Positions 1 through 10,300 of a stretch of DNA of 64,000 bases are shown piece by piece. Position 1 is the stretch's first letter. Each line of letters opens with the position of its first letter. The stretch lies in NCBI GenBank assembly GCA_965112735.1, contig OZ218961.1, positions 682,001 through 746,000 on the forward strand, given 5' to 3'. Origin of the DNA: Phaeosaccion multiseriatum (Eukaryota; Ochrophyta, other classes). Position numbers and translations under genes: made by a program. Under the pieces are notes generated by a model that did no database searches, was not told where the DNA came from, and was given only the letters and a program-made list of their open reading frames with translations.

Positions 1-13
1 CCTCCTCCCACAG

Positions 14-799
14 GTGGCACGTGTGCTCCGGTCTGGGGGAAAGTTCGTCTTTATGGAGCACATCGCTGCGGCGCCCCCGAGGGAGGAGGAACCCCGGGGG
101 GAGGGAAGTAGCAGTGACGCCCCGGGAGAGGGCAGGAGCACAAGTTGGTGGCAGCAGCGCTTCGGTCTGTACTCTCAGCAGCAGCTGCTTGAGCCTCTGC
201 AGGAGACACTGGCAGGGGGGTGCCATCTTACGCGGCGCACGGATAAGGTAATGGGGTTTCGGGGGGAGGGAGGGAGGGGGGGATGGGGGGAGGGAGGGAG
301 GGGGGGAGGGAGGGAGGGAGGGAGGCAGGGAGGGATGGAGGAAGGAAGGGAGGGAGGAAGGAAGGGAGGGAGGGAGGAAGGAAGGGAGGGAGGGAGGGAA
401 GGAGGGAGGGACGGAGGTAGGGAGGAAGGGAGGGAGGGAGGGAGGGAGGGAGGAATGTAGGGATGGGAGGAGAGGGGTGGGGAGACCAGGGAGGGAGAGA
501 CCATGAGGGTGTGCATGTGTGTCATTTGAGTGTGTGTGTTTCCCACGACACCTCTTGGCAGAACATCTTGACATGAGTGAAATGGTCTCAACCCCCACCC
601 CGGCTACCTACCTCCCTCCCTTCCCCCCCTGCCCCCCCCCCCCTCCTACCCCACCCCTTCTCCCCAGGCCATCATAGACCGCTGTAAGGAGGAGGGGCCT
701 TCTCCTCGCCTGTTCTCAAGGTTGCAGACACTCGAGTACTTCTCCGTTGGGTCGCGCTGGCCGGCTTCCCGCCAAATCTCCGGAGTGGCCATCAAATGA
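14..799 (+). CDS. METTL7-like SAM methyltransferase, 3' end only
   Basis: The window opens with a 3' splice site (cag at 11-13). Two exons follow: 14-247 (78 codons, phase 0) and 668-799 (43 codons plus TGA). Exon 14-247 begins with a motif of the form RVLRSGGKFVFMEH, the late strand of a class I methyltransferase fold (RVLRPGG in UbiE/METTL7-type enzymes). It continues with WWQQRFG and GGCHLTRRTDK, which match the METTL7 C-terminal half. The last exon ends in GVAIK before the stop, like the METTL7 tail. The SAM-binding motif I lies upstream of the window, so substrate and localisation cannot be judged. An acidic Ser/Gly-rich insertion sits after the MEH segment. The intron at 248-667 has a GT-AG boundary and is mostly a (GGGA)n tract. 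Confidence 0.8.
248..667 (+). repeat. Intron filled by a (GGGA)n polypurine tract
   Basis: This is the intron between the two visible exons of the METTL7-like gene, with donor gtaatgg and acceptor ccccag. About 265-460 is an imperfect GGGA tetranucleotide array with GGAA and GGGG variants. The rest is GT-rich, then C-rich before the acceptor. Long open frames here (Gly/Glu/Arg or Pro/Leu/Ser repeats) are repeat artefacts. Confidence 0.8.
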
Positions 800-1235
800 G
801 GCGGATCTTTCCATCCACGACCTTTCCACGAACGTTCCACCACCGTTGTTGTACGACCGTTCTTCCCGCCAAAGAATCTTCTCGGATGTGGAACAAGAAG
901 GTGCAAATGTTCCATCTCTGCTCTTCTCCCCTTTGACCCTCGGTGGATGGATGGTGGGGGGTGGATGGTAGTGGATGGATGGGAGGGAGCGTATCGGTAT
1001 CGATGCATCATCGACTCTGTTGTGTGTTGTTCTCTCCTCTGGTTGGGCTCTCTCTCTCTCTCTCTCACCATGCTGTGGCAGGAAAGAGAGGAAGCCTGAA
1101 GCCTTGAGACGGGGAAAGGAAAGGGAAGGAAGTACACTACTCTCCTCTGGCCTCTTGTTCCCCCCGAGTTGTTTCAAAGAGAGTTTTCTCTCCCTTCTCT
1201 CTCTGAAAGAGGAGGAGAGAGTTGAAAGGAATCTC

Positions 1236-1355
1236 GAACCGAAACGTCCAATGTCGAGGAGCACCGAACCGAAACGTCCAATGTCGAGGAGCACCGAACC
1301 GAAACGTCCAATGTCGAGGAGCACCGAACCGAAACGTCCAATATCGAGGGGCACC
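1236..1355. repeat. 30-bp minisatellite, four copies
   Basis: Four head-to-tail 30-bp units start at 1236, 1266, 1296 and 1326. Each contains GAACCGAAACGTCCAATGTC followed by GAGGAGCACC. The last unit differs at two positions. It lies about 440 bp downstream of the METTL7-like stop codon, possibly in its 3' UTR. Confidence 0.9.
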
Positions 1356-1549
1356 CAACGGCAGCATTTGCCTGCTTGCTGGCGATGTGCTGGCGACTGT
1401 TTTTGCGACTTGTTGGAGCAGGCCGTCGGAAATGAATCACCAACCTTCAGATGGTCGAGCAGGGATGGGGGGAGGGAAGGGAGCCGGCCTGCACAGCAGC
1501 GCTGGTCTATCTCGAGCATTCACGTCCAGCGTTGCCAGCCGTCCAGTCA

Positions 1550-1712
1550 GTCGGTGAGTCTGTCAGGCAGGCACGTGGTCAGTCAGTCTGTCAGGCAGGT
1601 AGGCAGTCAGTCAGTCAGTCAGGCAGGCAGGCAGTAAGTCAGTCAGTCAGTCAGTCAGGCAGTCAGGCAGTCAGCCAGGCAGTCAGCCAGGCAGTCAGTC
1701 AGTCAGTTCGAG
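1550..1712. repeat. GTCA/GGCA tetranucleotide array
   Basis: An irregular array of GTCA, GGCA and related tetranucleotides (cagtcagtcaggcaggcag type). No coding function is seen. Confidence 0.8.
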
Positions 1713-2217
1713 AACCAGTGGTCCGGGCACAAAACTGAAACTGAACCTGGAGCTGCAGAGAGGAGGATAATAGGCAAAGAGCGATTTCGCCCCAGGGGGG
1801 GGGAGGGCTGTGCTGCTGCTGTGGTGGTGCTGCGCTGCTGCTGCTGCCGCCGACGACACTTGCGGCACACTTGTGGCTGGCCCCATTGCAGGACGGCTCA
1901 ATAGATGGGAGTGAGTGAGGAGCCCCCTTGTTCTCAATGGGAAAGACGAGAGAGGGAAGCTCACTGTGTACAATTTAGTACTTTTGTTATACAGAGAAGC
2001 GCTATTCTCTTAGACCAGAGAGGTGGAGCTTTTTCTTAGACGAGCTCAAGCTTTCTTCGAGAGGAGAAGCTCTTTTCTGGAGAGACCATGTCGATGCGTG
2101 GGAGGCACAGCATGTGGGCGGGTGTTGGCTTGGCAGGAAGGGGCACATTGCTGAGGGCGAGCCAAGCGGGTGCGGTCGACTTGTGGAGTCAAGCAAAGGA
2201 GCAAGAGGATAGTAGAC

Positions 2218-2452
2218 TCAGGGCCAGGGCCAGGGCCAGGGTCAGGGTCAGGGTCAGGGTCAGGGTCAGGGTCAGGGTCAGGGTCAGGGTCAGGGTCAGG
2301 GTCAGGGTCAGGGTCAGGGTCAGGATCAGGGTCAGGGTCAGGGTCAGGGTCAGGGTCAGGATCAGGGTCAGGGTCAGGGTCAGGGTCAGGGTCAGGATCA
2401 GGATCAGGATCAGGGCCAGGGTCGGAGGCAGGGTCAGGGTCAGGGCCGGGAT
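2218..2452. repeat. GGGTCA hexanucleotide array
   Basis: About 38 copies of a 6-bp unit (AGGGTC) with GGGCCA and GGATCA variants clustered at the edges and in the middle. It is G-rich on the plus strand and superficially telomere-like, but it is interstitial and is not a known telomere repeat. Confidence 0.9.
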
Positions 2453-2964
2453 CTGCTCGTCTTCGACCGAGGGCTACTCATGGGGGAGCCAACGTCGATG
2501 AAGCAGCAGGAGGAACAGCAGGAGGAGCAGCAGGGGCAGCAGCATGGCGAGAGCTTCCGAGTCGATGGATGCGGTGGGCAGGCGGTGAGAGAAGGACCCG
2601 TGGTGCTCCGCTGAGTGAGGGGCATGCCCTCTGTCATGCCGGGTCGGCTCACTGTGGGGCGGTGACGGGAGAAGGGGGGGATGGCAGTGGAGGGGAAGTG
2701 GCAGGAACCGGGCACATTCTGGGAGAAGGAGAGCTGCGGTTGCCAGGGGGGGTTGGAGGGGGGGGGCAGCCGCAGCCACAGCAATAGCAGTTGGTGATAC
2801 AGCAGCAGCTCTTGGCGTGTGTGTGTAAGCAACCTTACGCAATCTTACGAGCTGTTTCGTGATGTTGGATACATATTGTATTAAAGGCCTCACGATCAAG
2901 TTTGCCTGGTGCACTTGAACAATCGCTTTCCGTCCGTCCGTCGGACCTCCCCTGCTATCGCTCG

Positions 2965-2976
2965 TTCGCTGTGTTC

Positions 2977-3016
<40 letters not shown>

Positions 3017-3018
3017 GA

Positions 3019-3052
<34 letters not shown>

Positions 3053-3053
3053 T

Positions 3054-3094
<41 letters not shown>

Positions 3095-3105
3095 ATATCT
3101 ATCTA

Positions 3106-3139
<34 letters not shown>

Positions 3140-3215
3140 CCTCTGAGTCTATCTTCTCTCTCTCTCCTCCATTTCTTACACTCCGTCTTGGCTTTGGTTG
3201 GCCGTTCATTATCAC

Positions 3216-3275
<60 letters not shown>

Positions 3276-3290
3276 CCTCCTCTTCCTCCT
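2965..3290. repeat. (GTCT)n array followed by (ATC)n array
   Basis: Two microsatellites lie close together: GTCT tetranucleotides with occasional GACT and TATC variants to about 3140, then an ATC trinucleotide run at about 3205-3277. Confidence 0.9.
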
Positions 3291-3370
3291 CTCATATGAC
3301 TGGCTGGCTGGCTTGCCTTCCCTCCTCCTTCTCGACTCGCTCCCTCTATATATGCTGTGCGCCTCTCTCT

Positions 3371-3401
<31 letters not shown>

Positions 3402-3863
3402 CCTCGGCAGTTACCTATCATCCTCACGTATTGTATCGGTGCTCAAAAATCGTACATTGGACCGAGATAAGTCACTAGCCTCACTCGTCTGATGCTCTCC
3501 TCTCGTTGTGTAACAACGCTCTCTCGACTCTCTCGTCTCTCTCTCTCTCTCGATCTCCGAACCTTCTCCGACCTTTCTAAACTATCTTTCCCTTCCTATC
3601 CACCGGCTGACCTATTTCGCGCCCTCAATGCCGTCGCTCGCTCATGCGCCCTTTCGTTCTCATCTCCCTCTGTGACTAACTGCTTAACCCTAACCATCTA
3701 ACCAAGGCCTCTCCCTCCCTCCGTCCCTCTCCTTCACTCTTCCCGGCGCCTCTGACCCCCCCCCCCCCCCCAACTCACGCACTCCCACTCAGTTGGGCGG
3801 GTCCCGCCTTACTAACTAACACACTCCCTCTCCTTCTCCCTCTCTTCTCCCTCAGCCCCTCAC

Positions 3864-5204
3864 TTACTCCCTCTCCTTCTCAAAGTGAATGTAGGCATGC
3901 ACGTAATCCATCGCATGGTGCATCGGATCCGCCGCAATCCTCCCCTCATACCTCCCATAGAGCTCATCCACCAACGCGGCCCTCTCCTCCGGCGACCTCT
4001 TGTTCGCATCCAGCGCCGACAAGAAGGTGCTGTTAGACCACGATCGCACCGTCAGAACCACCGACAAGGGGGTTCCCTTGCCTCGACCAAAGGGGCATAT
4101 CTGCTTCCTCCACTCGAGCTTCTTTACACGAAGCCCGGGCACGGTCGAGCCCGGCGTGGCAGCACTGCCGCTGCTTCCCTCAAAGGGTGCAAGCAGCTCC
4201 GCCTCGTCCCTGTAGTAATTGACGAAGGAAGCCTCCTCGTACTCCTTCTGTGTGATGCGTCCCTCCTTCTTCATCTCCATCCAACACGAGTTGAGTTCCC
4301 CAAACATGTTGGCGAAACCCTCTTCCCCATTCCAGCCCAGGTAGTGCCCCTCCGGATCCTTGGCCAGTGTCGAAATCACCATCTGACCCCCCGGTTTCAG
4401 CTCGGCCGCCCGATGGGTCAAAATCTCCTTCCAATCCTTCGCCGCCTGCGCCGCGTACTGCTCCTGCGCGGCCAAGTTTCCAGTGCCAGTGTGGTGGACG
4501 TGGTCGAGGATAGTGCAAGGGAGCTCACTCATCCAGTGCAAGGCAGTGTAGGACATGGCCAAGTCCACGGATCCGCGAGGGAAGCACTGCTCAAAGAAGC
4601 TGCGTCCGACGGCGTGGTAGTAGATCCCAGGGGTGGAGGTCAGAGGAGGGCACTCTACGGGAACTTGTTCAGTGCCGTTGGCGAGGTAGAAGAGGGATTT
4701 GAAGTCGTTGTTCGGCTGGTCTTCGAACCCAACCTTTTGTCGGGCGTGCGTAGAGGAGAGGGGAGTGAGTGACAGGAGAGGGAAGGAGGGGAGGAGGGGA
4801 AGGGGAAGGGGAGAGGAGAGAGAGGGGGAGGGGGAGAGGGTCGATAGGAGAGGAAGGAGGGAGGGAAGGGGGAGAGGGGAGGGAGGGCGGTCAGTCGGGT
4901 TGTTGTGGAGAAGGGCGAAAGATGAGGGTGGAGCGAGGGGGTGTCTCTCTTTGTTCCTCTCCCTCCCTCTCCCGTATCCCCACCCACTCTCTAGCCCCCC
5001 CCCCCCCCTCCCTCTCTCTCCCTCCCTCCTCCCTCCTCTCCCCTTCGCTCTCTCTCACCTCAAGGTCGCACCCCTCGGGGATGATGCCCCTGACGTGATT
5101 GACCATGGGCATGAGTGGGCCTCCGTCAGCGCTACCGAAGTCGGCAATGCGTACCGTGTTGGTCGAGTCCTGTGGGTGGGAGAGACCAAGAGAGACAGAG
5201 AGAG

Positions 5205-5242
<38 letters not shown>

Positions 5243-5690
5243 AGTGAGAGAGAGGGAGAGTGTGAGGGATAGGGAGGAGAGAGGCATATACAGATACGCT
5301 TGAGCAACACAACATCAGGGGAACAGCCGATATGCTTCCCGGGAACACACTCCTCACCCTCGTCTTGGGGAGGCCGATGGAGAGAGAGGCAGACACACGC
5401 ACACGCACACGCACGCACACATACATAGACGAGATATAAGAGCTGGGAAAGAAAGAGAGAGAGAGACACACACGCACGCACACTTCACCAACACCACACA
5501 ACCCTCCCCTCCCCTCCCCTCCCACACTGCTCACCTTGGGAAGGCGAAGCGCGCGAATGGAATCTTCAATCATATCCTTCGCCTTCATCACCACATCAAA
5601 GCAACCCAGCGTGATCTTGCTGTACGTGGCGGCTCCTTCGTCTCCATAGGGGACGTGGGCCCTGCCGTAGGCAACGTCGTGGCTGCCGCT
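3864..5690 (-). other. Domain 3: SABATH-family SAM-dependent methyltransferase
   Basis: This part covers exons 10 (part), 11 and 12, about 375 residues, which is normal for the plant salicylate/benzoate/theobromine (SABATH) family. Visible landmarks are an N-terminal ATYSKITLGC segment (family: SYAKNS), a SAM motif VRIADFGSADGGPLM (family: ADLGCSSGPN), GSFF-like GRSFFEQCFPRGSVDLAMSYTALHWMSELP with the HW pair, LKPGGQMVIST, and FVNYYRDEAEL (family: PxYxPSxEE). It ends at TAA, 3864-3866. SABATH enzymes methylate carboxyl groups or ring nitrogens of small molecules. Which one applies here cannot be told. No start codon is needed at the junction, because the exon runs unbroken from the oxidase C-terminus. 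Confidence 0.85.
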
Positions 5691-7350
5691 GCTGTTGAGG
5701 AGGAGGCCTGGTCGGGTGATGGCCATACGGGAAACGTCGAAGGAAGGCTCCTGCCCGAGGGTCTGGTGTGGGGGGAGGAGGGGGAGGAGGGGGAGGAGGA
5801 GGGGGGGCGGATAGGAGGAGGAGGAGGAGGAGGAGGAGGAGGAGGAGGGTCAATAGTCGTGGAAATGAAGTAGCTCACTCACCCACCCACCCACCCACCC
5901 ACTCGCGTGCTCGCGCACTCCCTCACCCCCCCCCCCCCCCCGTCAGCTTCCTTCCAAATCCACAGCCATCTCTCTCCATCCACTGCCATCCTTCCCTCTG
6001 TGTATCACCAACTCACTCACCAGATCGGCCAAGGCCTTGCCCAGCATGGGGGCAAACTTGAATGCACGTCCGTTGCCAGCTGTGAAGATGGATACATTGG
6101 GGTGGTCCGGCAGAGTGTCCAGCACAAACATGGCGTCCTTCGTCATGGCGTAGGGGGAGGACATCATGTCCACCTGGGGATATAAAGCGTTACGTAAGCG
6201 TGACGTAACGGTAAAATAAGGGTTGGGTTTGGTACGGGTGACGTAGTGGTTAGATAAGGGCTGGTTTGCAGGCGTCCCCTTCGTCATTGCGGGAGAGGAC
6301 ACCTATGTCCACCGGGGGACACCTATGTCCACCGCGGGACACCCATGTCCACCGGGAAGGGGGCTAGGTACGTAAGGTAATTACGTAAGGGGAGGGTAGG
6401 AGGAGGAGGACTTGGGCTTACGTAAGGGATAGATAAGGGTCACGTAAAGGTTTTAGCCCGGAGGGTTCGACTTGCTTACCTCCTCGGTGTAGAGGTCGCC
6501 CCACTGCTTGGCCAAGAAATCCGACATTTGCTTCTGCACGCCCGAGTCCGCTTCGTACTCAAAGCTGTCCATCGTCTCATAGTGGTTCCTCTCCGGCGAG
6601 AAGTCGGCGCCAACCTTGCCGACGACTGTTGTATCACCAACGTCTGCACTCCGCCCCAGCGCGGCACTACTCGGGCTGCTCTTCTTGTCAACAGGGAAGC
6701 CGTAGAAGAGGGCGTCATCTTTGCCGAAGTGGAACCATTGGGAGGGTTTGGCGCCATCTTTGAGTCCGTAGTGTCCCCAGTGCACACCCCAGACCTGTAG
6801 CAGTTGGAGGGCACAGCATAGCAGATGTTGGGTACAGCAGTTGGTGATACGGACACAGCAGTTGGCGGTGCAGCGCAGCACGTTCCATTTTTGAGGAAGT
6901 TGAGAGATGAGGGGGCGAGAGTAGAGGAGCCGTGACGACCGAGAAGAGCACGCACACACACACGCACACACACACACACACACACACCTCCACCTCCACC
7001 CACCAAGCCACCCTCACCCACTCTCCATCCACCAATTGACATGCTACACCCACCCATGGACTCACTACATCCACCCACTGACTTACTGCCTACCCACTGA
7101 CTTACTCCCCACGCACCTGCATGTCCAATTTGAGGTCGAAGTGTGCAAGGAGGTCGTTGCCCCATGCCCCGGGGCAGAGCACGAGCTTCTCTGCTGTGAA
7201 GTTCTGCCCATCCGACGTCGTCACGTGGTATCTGTGAGTCAGTCAGCGGGTGAGTGAGGGAGTGAGTGAGTGAGTGAGTGGGTGAGTGAGTGGGTGAGTG
7301 AGTGGTGAGTGGGTGAGTGAGTGAGTGAATGAGTGAATGAGTGAGTGAGT

Positions 7351-7384
<34 letters not shown>

Positions 7385-10300
7385 CAGCGAGTCAGACAAG
7401 TACAATGAGAAAGAAGAGAAGTGGGAGGGGAGTGGGTTGGGTGGCCTCTGCATCCCCTCCCACTGCACTGACACAAAACTCTTGCCTAACTCAGCCCGAT
7501 ATCGACACCCATTTTAATTTAATGTGTTCGATATTGTTTTGATGACGAGACTCTTTCACTGACTTACCCTGTGTCACCATCCCCCTGCCAGATGTCCACC
7601 ACCTTTGTGCTGACCTCCAAGTCCCAATTGCCGCCCTTCTGCGCCTCTGACATCATCGACTCGCATGCAAGGGACGAGTTCACAGACCCTGGGAGGGAGG
7701 GGAGGGATGGCAGTCCATGGGGACGGACGGCAGCGGACCGGACGGGTGGACGGCGCCGGACAGGAAGAGGGAGGGAAGGAGGAGGATTGGTTGGATGGTT
7801 AGTGCAAACGTTTCAACTACTTCACATAAATCACGCATCCGCAAAGCACAAACGCATTCACTACATTCAATCGCTCCCACCCCCCACCCCCCATTGACTA
7901 ACTACGCCCACCCACCCACCCATTCCCCATTGACTTAGGTACATCCACACACCTGCCGTCTCTTCGTAGAGTCCAATGTGCTTGGGCTCGGGCTTCATGG
8001 GCGGGAAACGCTCCGCCATCTGTGACGGGTTGTCGAAGAACTGATGCGGTATCTTGCGCTTTTGCATCACATCCAGGGCCCCCGGGATGCTTCCCTCTAC
8101 CGTCTCGCCCGTGTCTGCCTCTCCGTAAAAGAGGAGACCATTCACGTCGAGCAGCGTGGTAGCAGACTCCTCCTCCAGCTCCTTCCACAGACTCAGCGAC
8201 TTGGTCTGAAGGTCGCTAAAGTAAGGATCCGAGTACATTTGCCGAAACATTCGGCTTGTCCCGTACGAACTGCCCCCCTTGTGTGCCACCTCCTCCCCAG
8301 CCTCTAGCACCACCCCGGCTACTTGAGGGGCGAGCTTGGACAGTTGGTACGCCGCAGCCGTTCCCGCCATGCCTGCACCGATCACCACCACATCCTTCCT
8401 CACCGCGCTCTCCTCGGCCCATCGCTCCATCCTGGATCCAATCACCCCCTTATTGACGGGTTCACTGCCCCTGCTGCTGCTCTTGTTTCGCATGGTAATG
8501 GTGCCTCCGCTGCTCTTGCTCCCACTCCCCGAGGCGGAGGTGCTTCCCACTCGACTCGCTCCTGCACTGCGAAAGTTTGCGCTGGCGGGACTGACGATGC
8601 TCTTTTTGGTTGCCTGACAGGCCTTACTCGGCCTACTTGCCCTACTACTACTACTGCTGCTGCTGCTCATCGCGCCGCTGCTGCTATTGTTAGCCCTGAC
8701 TGTGTGGTTCTCATTGCTGCTGTTGTTGCTGCTGTATCCTCCTCTGCCTGCAGTGCCCACCGAGGCGACGGAGTCGGCCATGTGGTCCACACATCTGTTC
8801 TTGACGGGGGTGTCGGCAACAAGGGCCAGATAGTCTCCCACCTGAGCAGCAGGAGGAGGAGGATGGTGATGAGGAGGAGGAGGAGGATGGTGATGAGGAG
8901 GAGGAGGAGGAGGAGGAGGAGGAGGAGGAGAACGAGGAGGAGGAGGAGGAGAACGAGGAGAACGAGGAGGAGGAGGAGGAGGAGGAGGAGGAGGAGGAGG
9001 AGGAGAACGAGGAGGAGGAAGAGGAGAAAGACATGAGGGAAGGAGTGTTCCTACAAGCACCAGTTTTGCATCCGTCCGACCCTCCTCCACTCATACACTG
9101 CCATCCAGTCCCATCCAACCTCCTTCCTTCTCCGGCCCTCCCTCCTCCTCCTCCTCCTCCTCCTCCTCCTTAGCCTCCTCCTCCTCCTCCTCCTCCTCCT
9201 CCCCCTCCTCCTCCTCCCCCTCCTCCTCCTCCTCATCCTCATCCTCCTCCCCCACCCCGCCCTTACTCTCTCTCCCCCTCCTCCCCACCTACCTTGGCGC
9301 TGATCTGATCGATGATGAAGGCGTATGCCCTCGAGGGCCTGAGTGATTGGTACTCGTCACTGTTCCACTCCAGAGAGTCGATGATGATGGCACCGGCACT
9401 CGCCACGTGGTCGGGCACAATGATGATGCCTGTTTCATTTGTTTGAGCAATTGTGTTTCATTTGTTTGAATAATTGTGTGTCATGTGTTTGAGCAATCGG
9501 TCGGTGTGTTTCATTTGTTTGAGCAATTGTGTTGTGATTTGTGTAGGATTGACCGGCGGATAGATTGGTGTAATATGGAGGAGGAGGAGGAGGAGGAGGA
9601 GGAGGAGGAGGAGGAGGAGGAGGAGGAGGAGGAGGAGGAGGAGGAGGAAAGGGGGGGGGGAGGCAGGGAGAGGTCCGGCAGTAGTTCGTCACAAACGCTG
9701 CAAGGTCAAACAGCCCAGTGTTGAAGTCAATTAGAGGAGGCATCACTCATACGGCAGCAACAGGACTCACTCAGTAAGTCAGGCAGAAGGAAGCCTTTGG
9801 TACGTAAGTCAGTAAAGTAAAATATTCCTTCCTCACCTTTGGCAGAGGCGGCCACTCTATCCGCATCAAACTGAAACGGCACATTGGCGGCCCCGGCAAT
9901 GGCCTTGCAGCGCATTTCTGTAACGACATCTTTGGTAATCACTCCGGCGGCACCGTTGGGAGAGAAGATATCAACGTCCAGACTCTCCCAATTGGTGCCA
10001 CTGACGTTTGTGCAGCCGGGTACGTCGGCTTTGCTTGGGATGATGTCACTAGTGTACACGGTGGCGCCGTAGTCGACAAGGCGGTTAGCGAGGTCGCTGC
10101 CGACGTTGCCGGTACCCTGGGGGGGGGAAGGAGGGAGGGAGGGAGGGAAAGAGGGGGAGAGAGCGACGGGGAGCGGAGGGAGCGAGGGAGGGAGCGAAGG
10201 GGCGGGGAGGGAGGAGAAGGGGATGATGAGAACGAAGTATAATGACAATTATGATTCTCTCCGCCTTGCCTCGTACTACAGTATCCACACGCAGCACACA

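Larger units (their letters stand above)
800..3863. other. Convergent intergenic region, repeat-rich, no gene seen
   Basis: This 3 kb lies between the plus-strand METTL7-like stop (799) and the minus-strand fusion-gene stop (3864), so it must contain both 3' UTRs. I saw no conserved protein segment. It contains a 30-bp tandem repeat (1236-1355), GTCA/GGCA repeats (about 1550-1712), a GGGTCA array (about 2218-2452), a (GTCT)n array (about 2965-3140) and an (ATC)n array (about 3205-3277). One isolated copy of TTGGTGATACAG, the intron-end motif found throughout the window, sits near 2790. Stretches 800-1235, 1740-2210 and 3300-3860 look like unique sequence without a recognisable gene. Confidence 0.6.

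Noticed and set aside
1740-2210. Possible small gene in a CTG-rich stretch
   Set aside because: Only short frames, no recognisable motif, and no splice pattern that would link to a neighbour.
2218-2452. Telomere or subtelomere
   Set aside because: GGGTCA is not a known telomere repeat, the array is interstitial, and genes lie on both sides.
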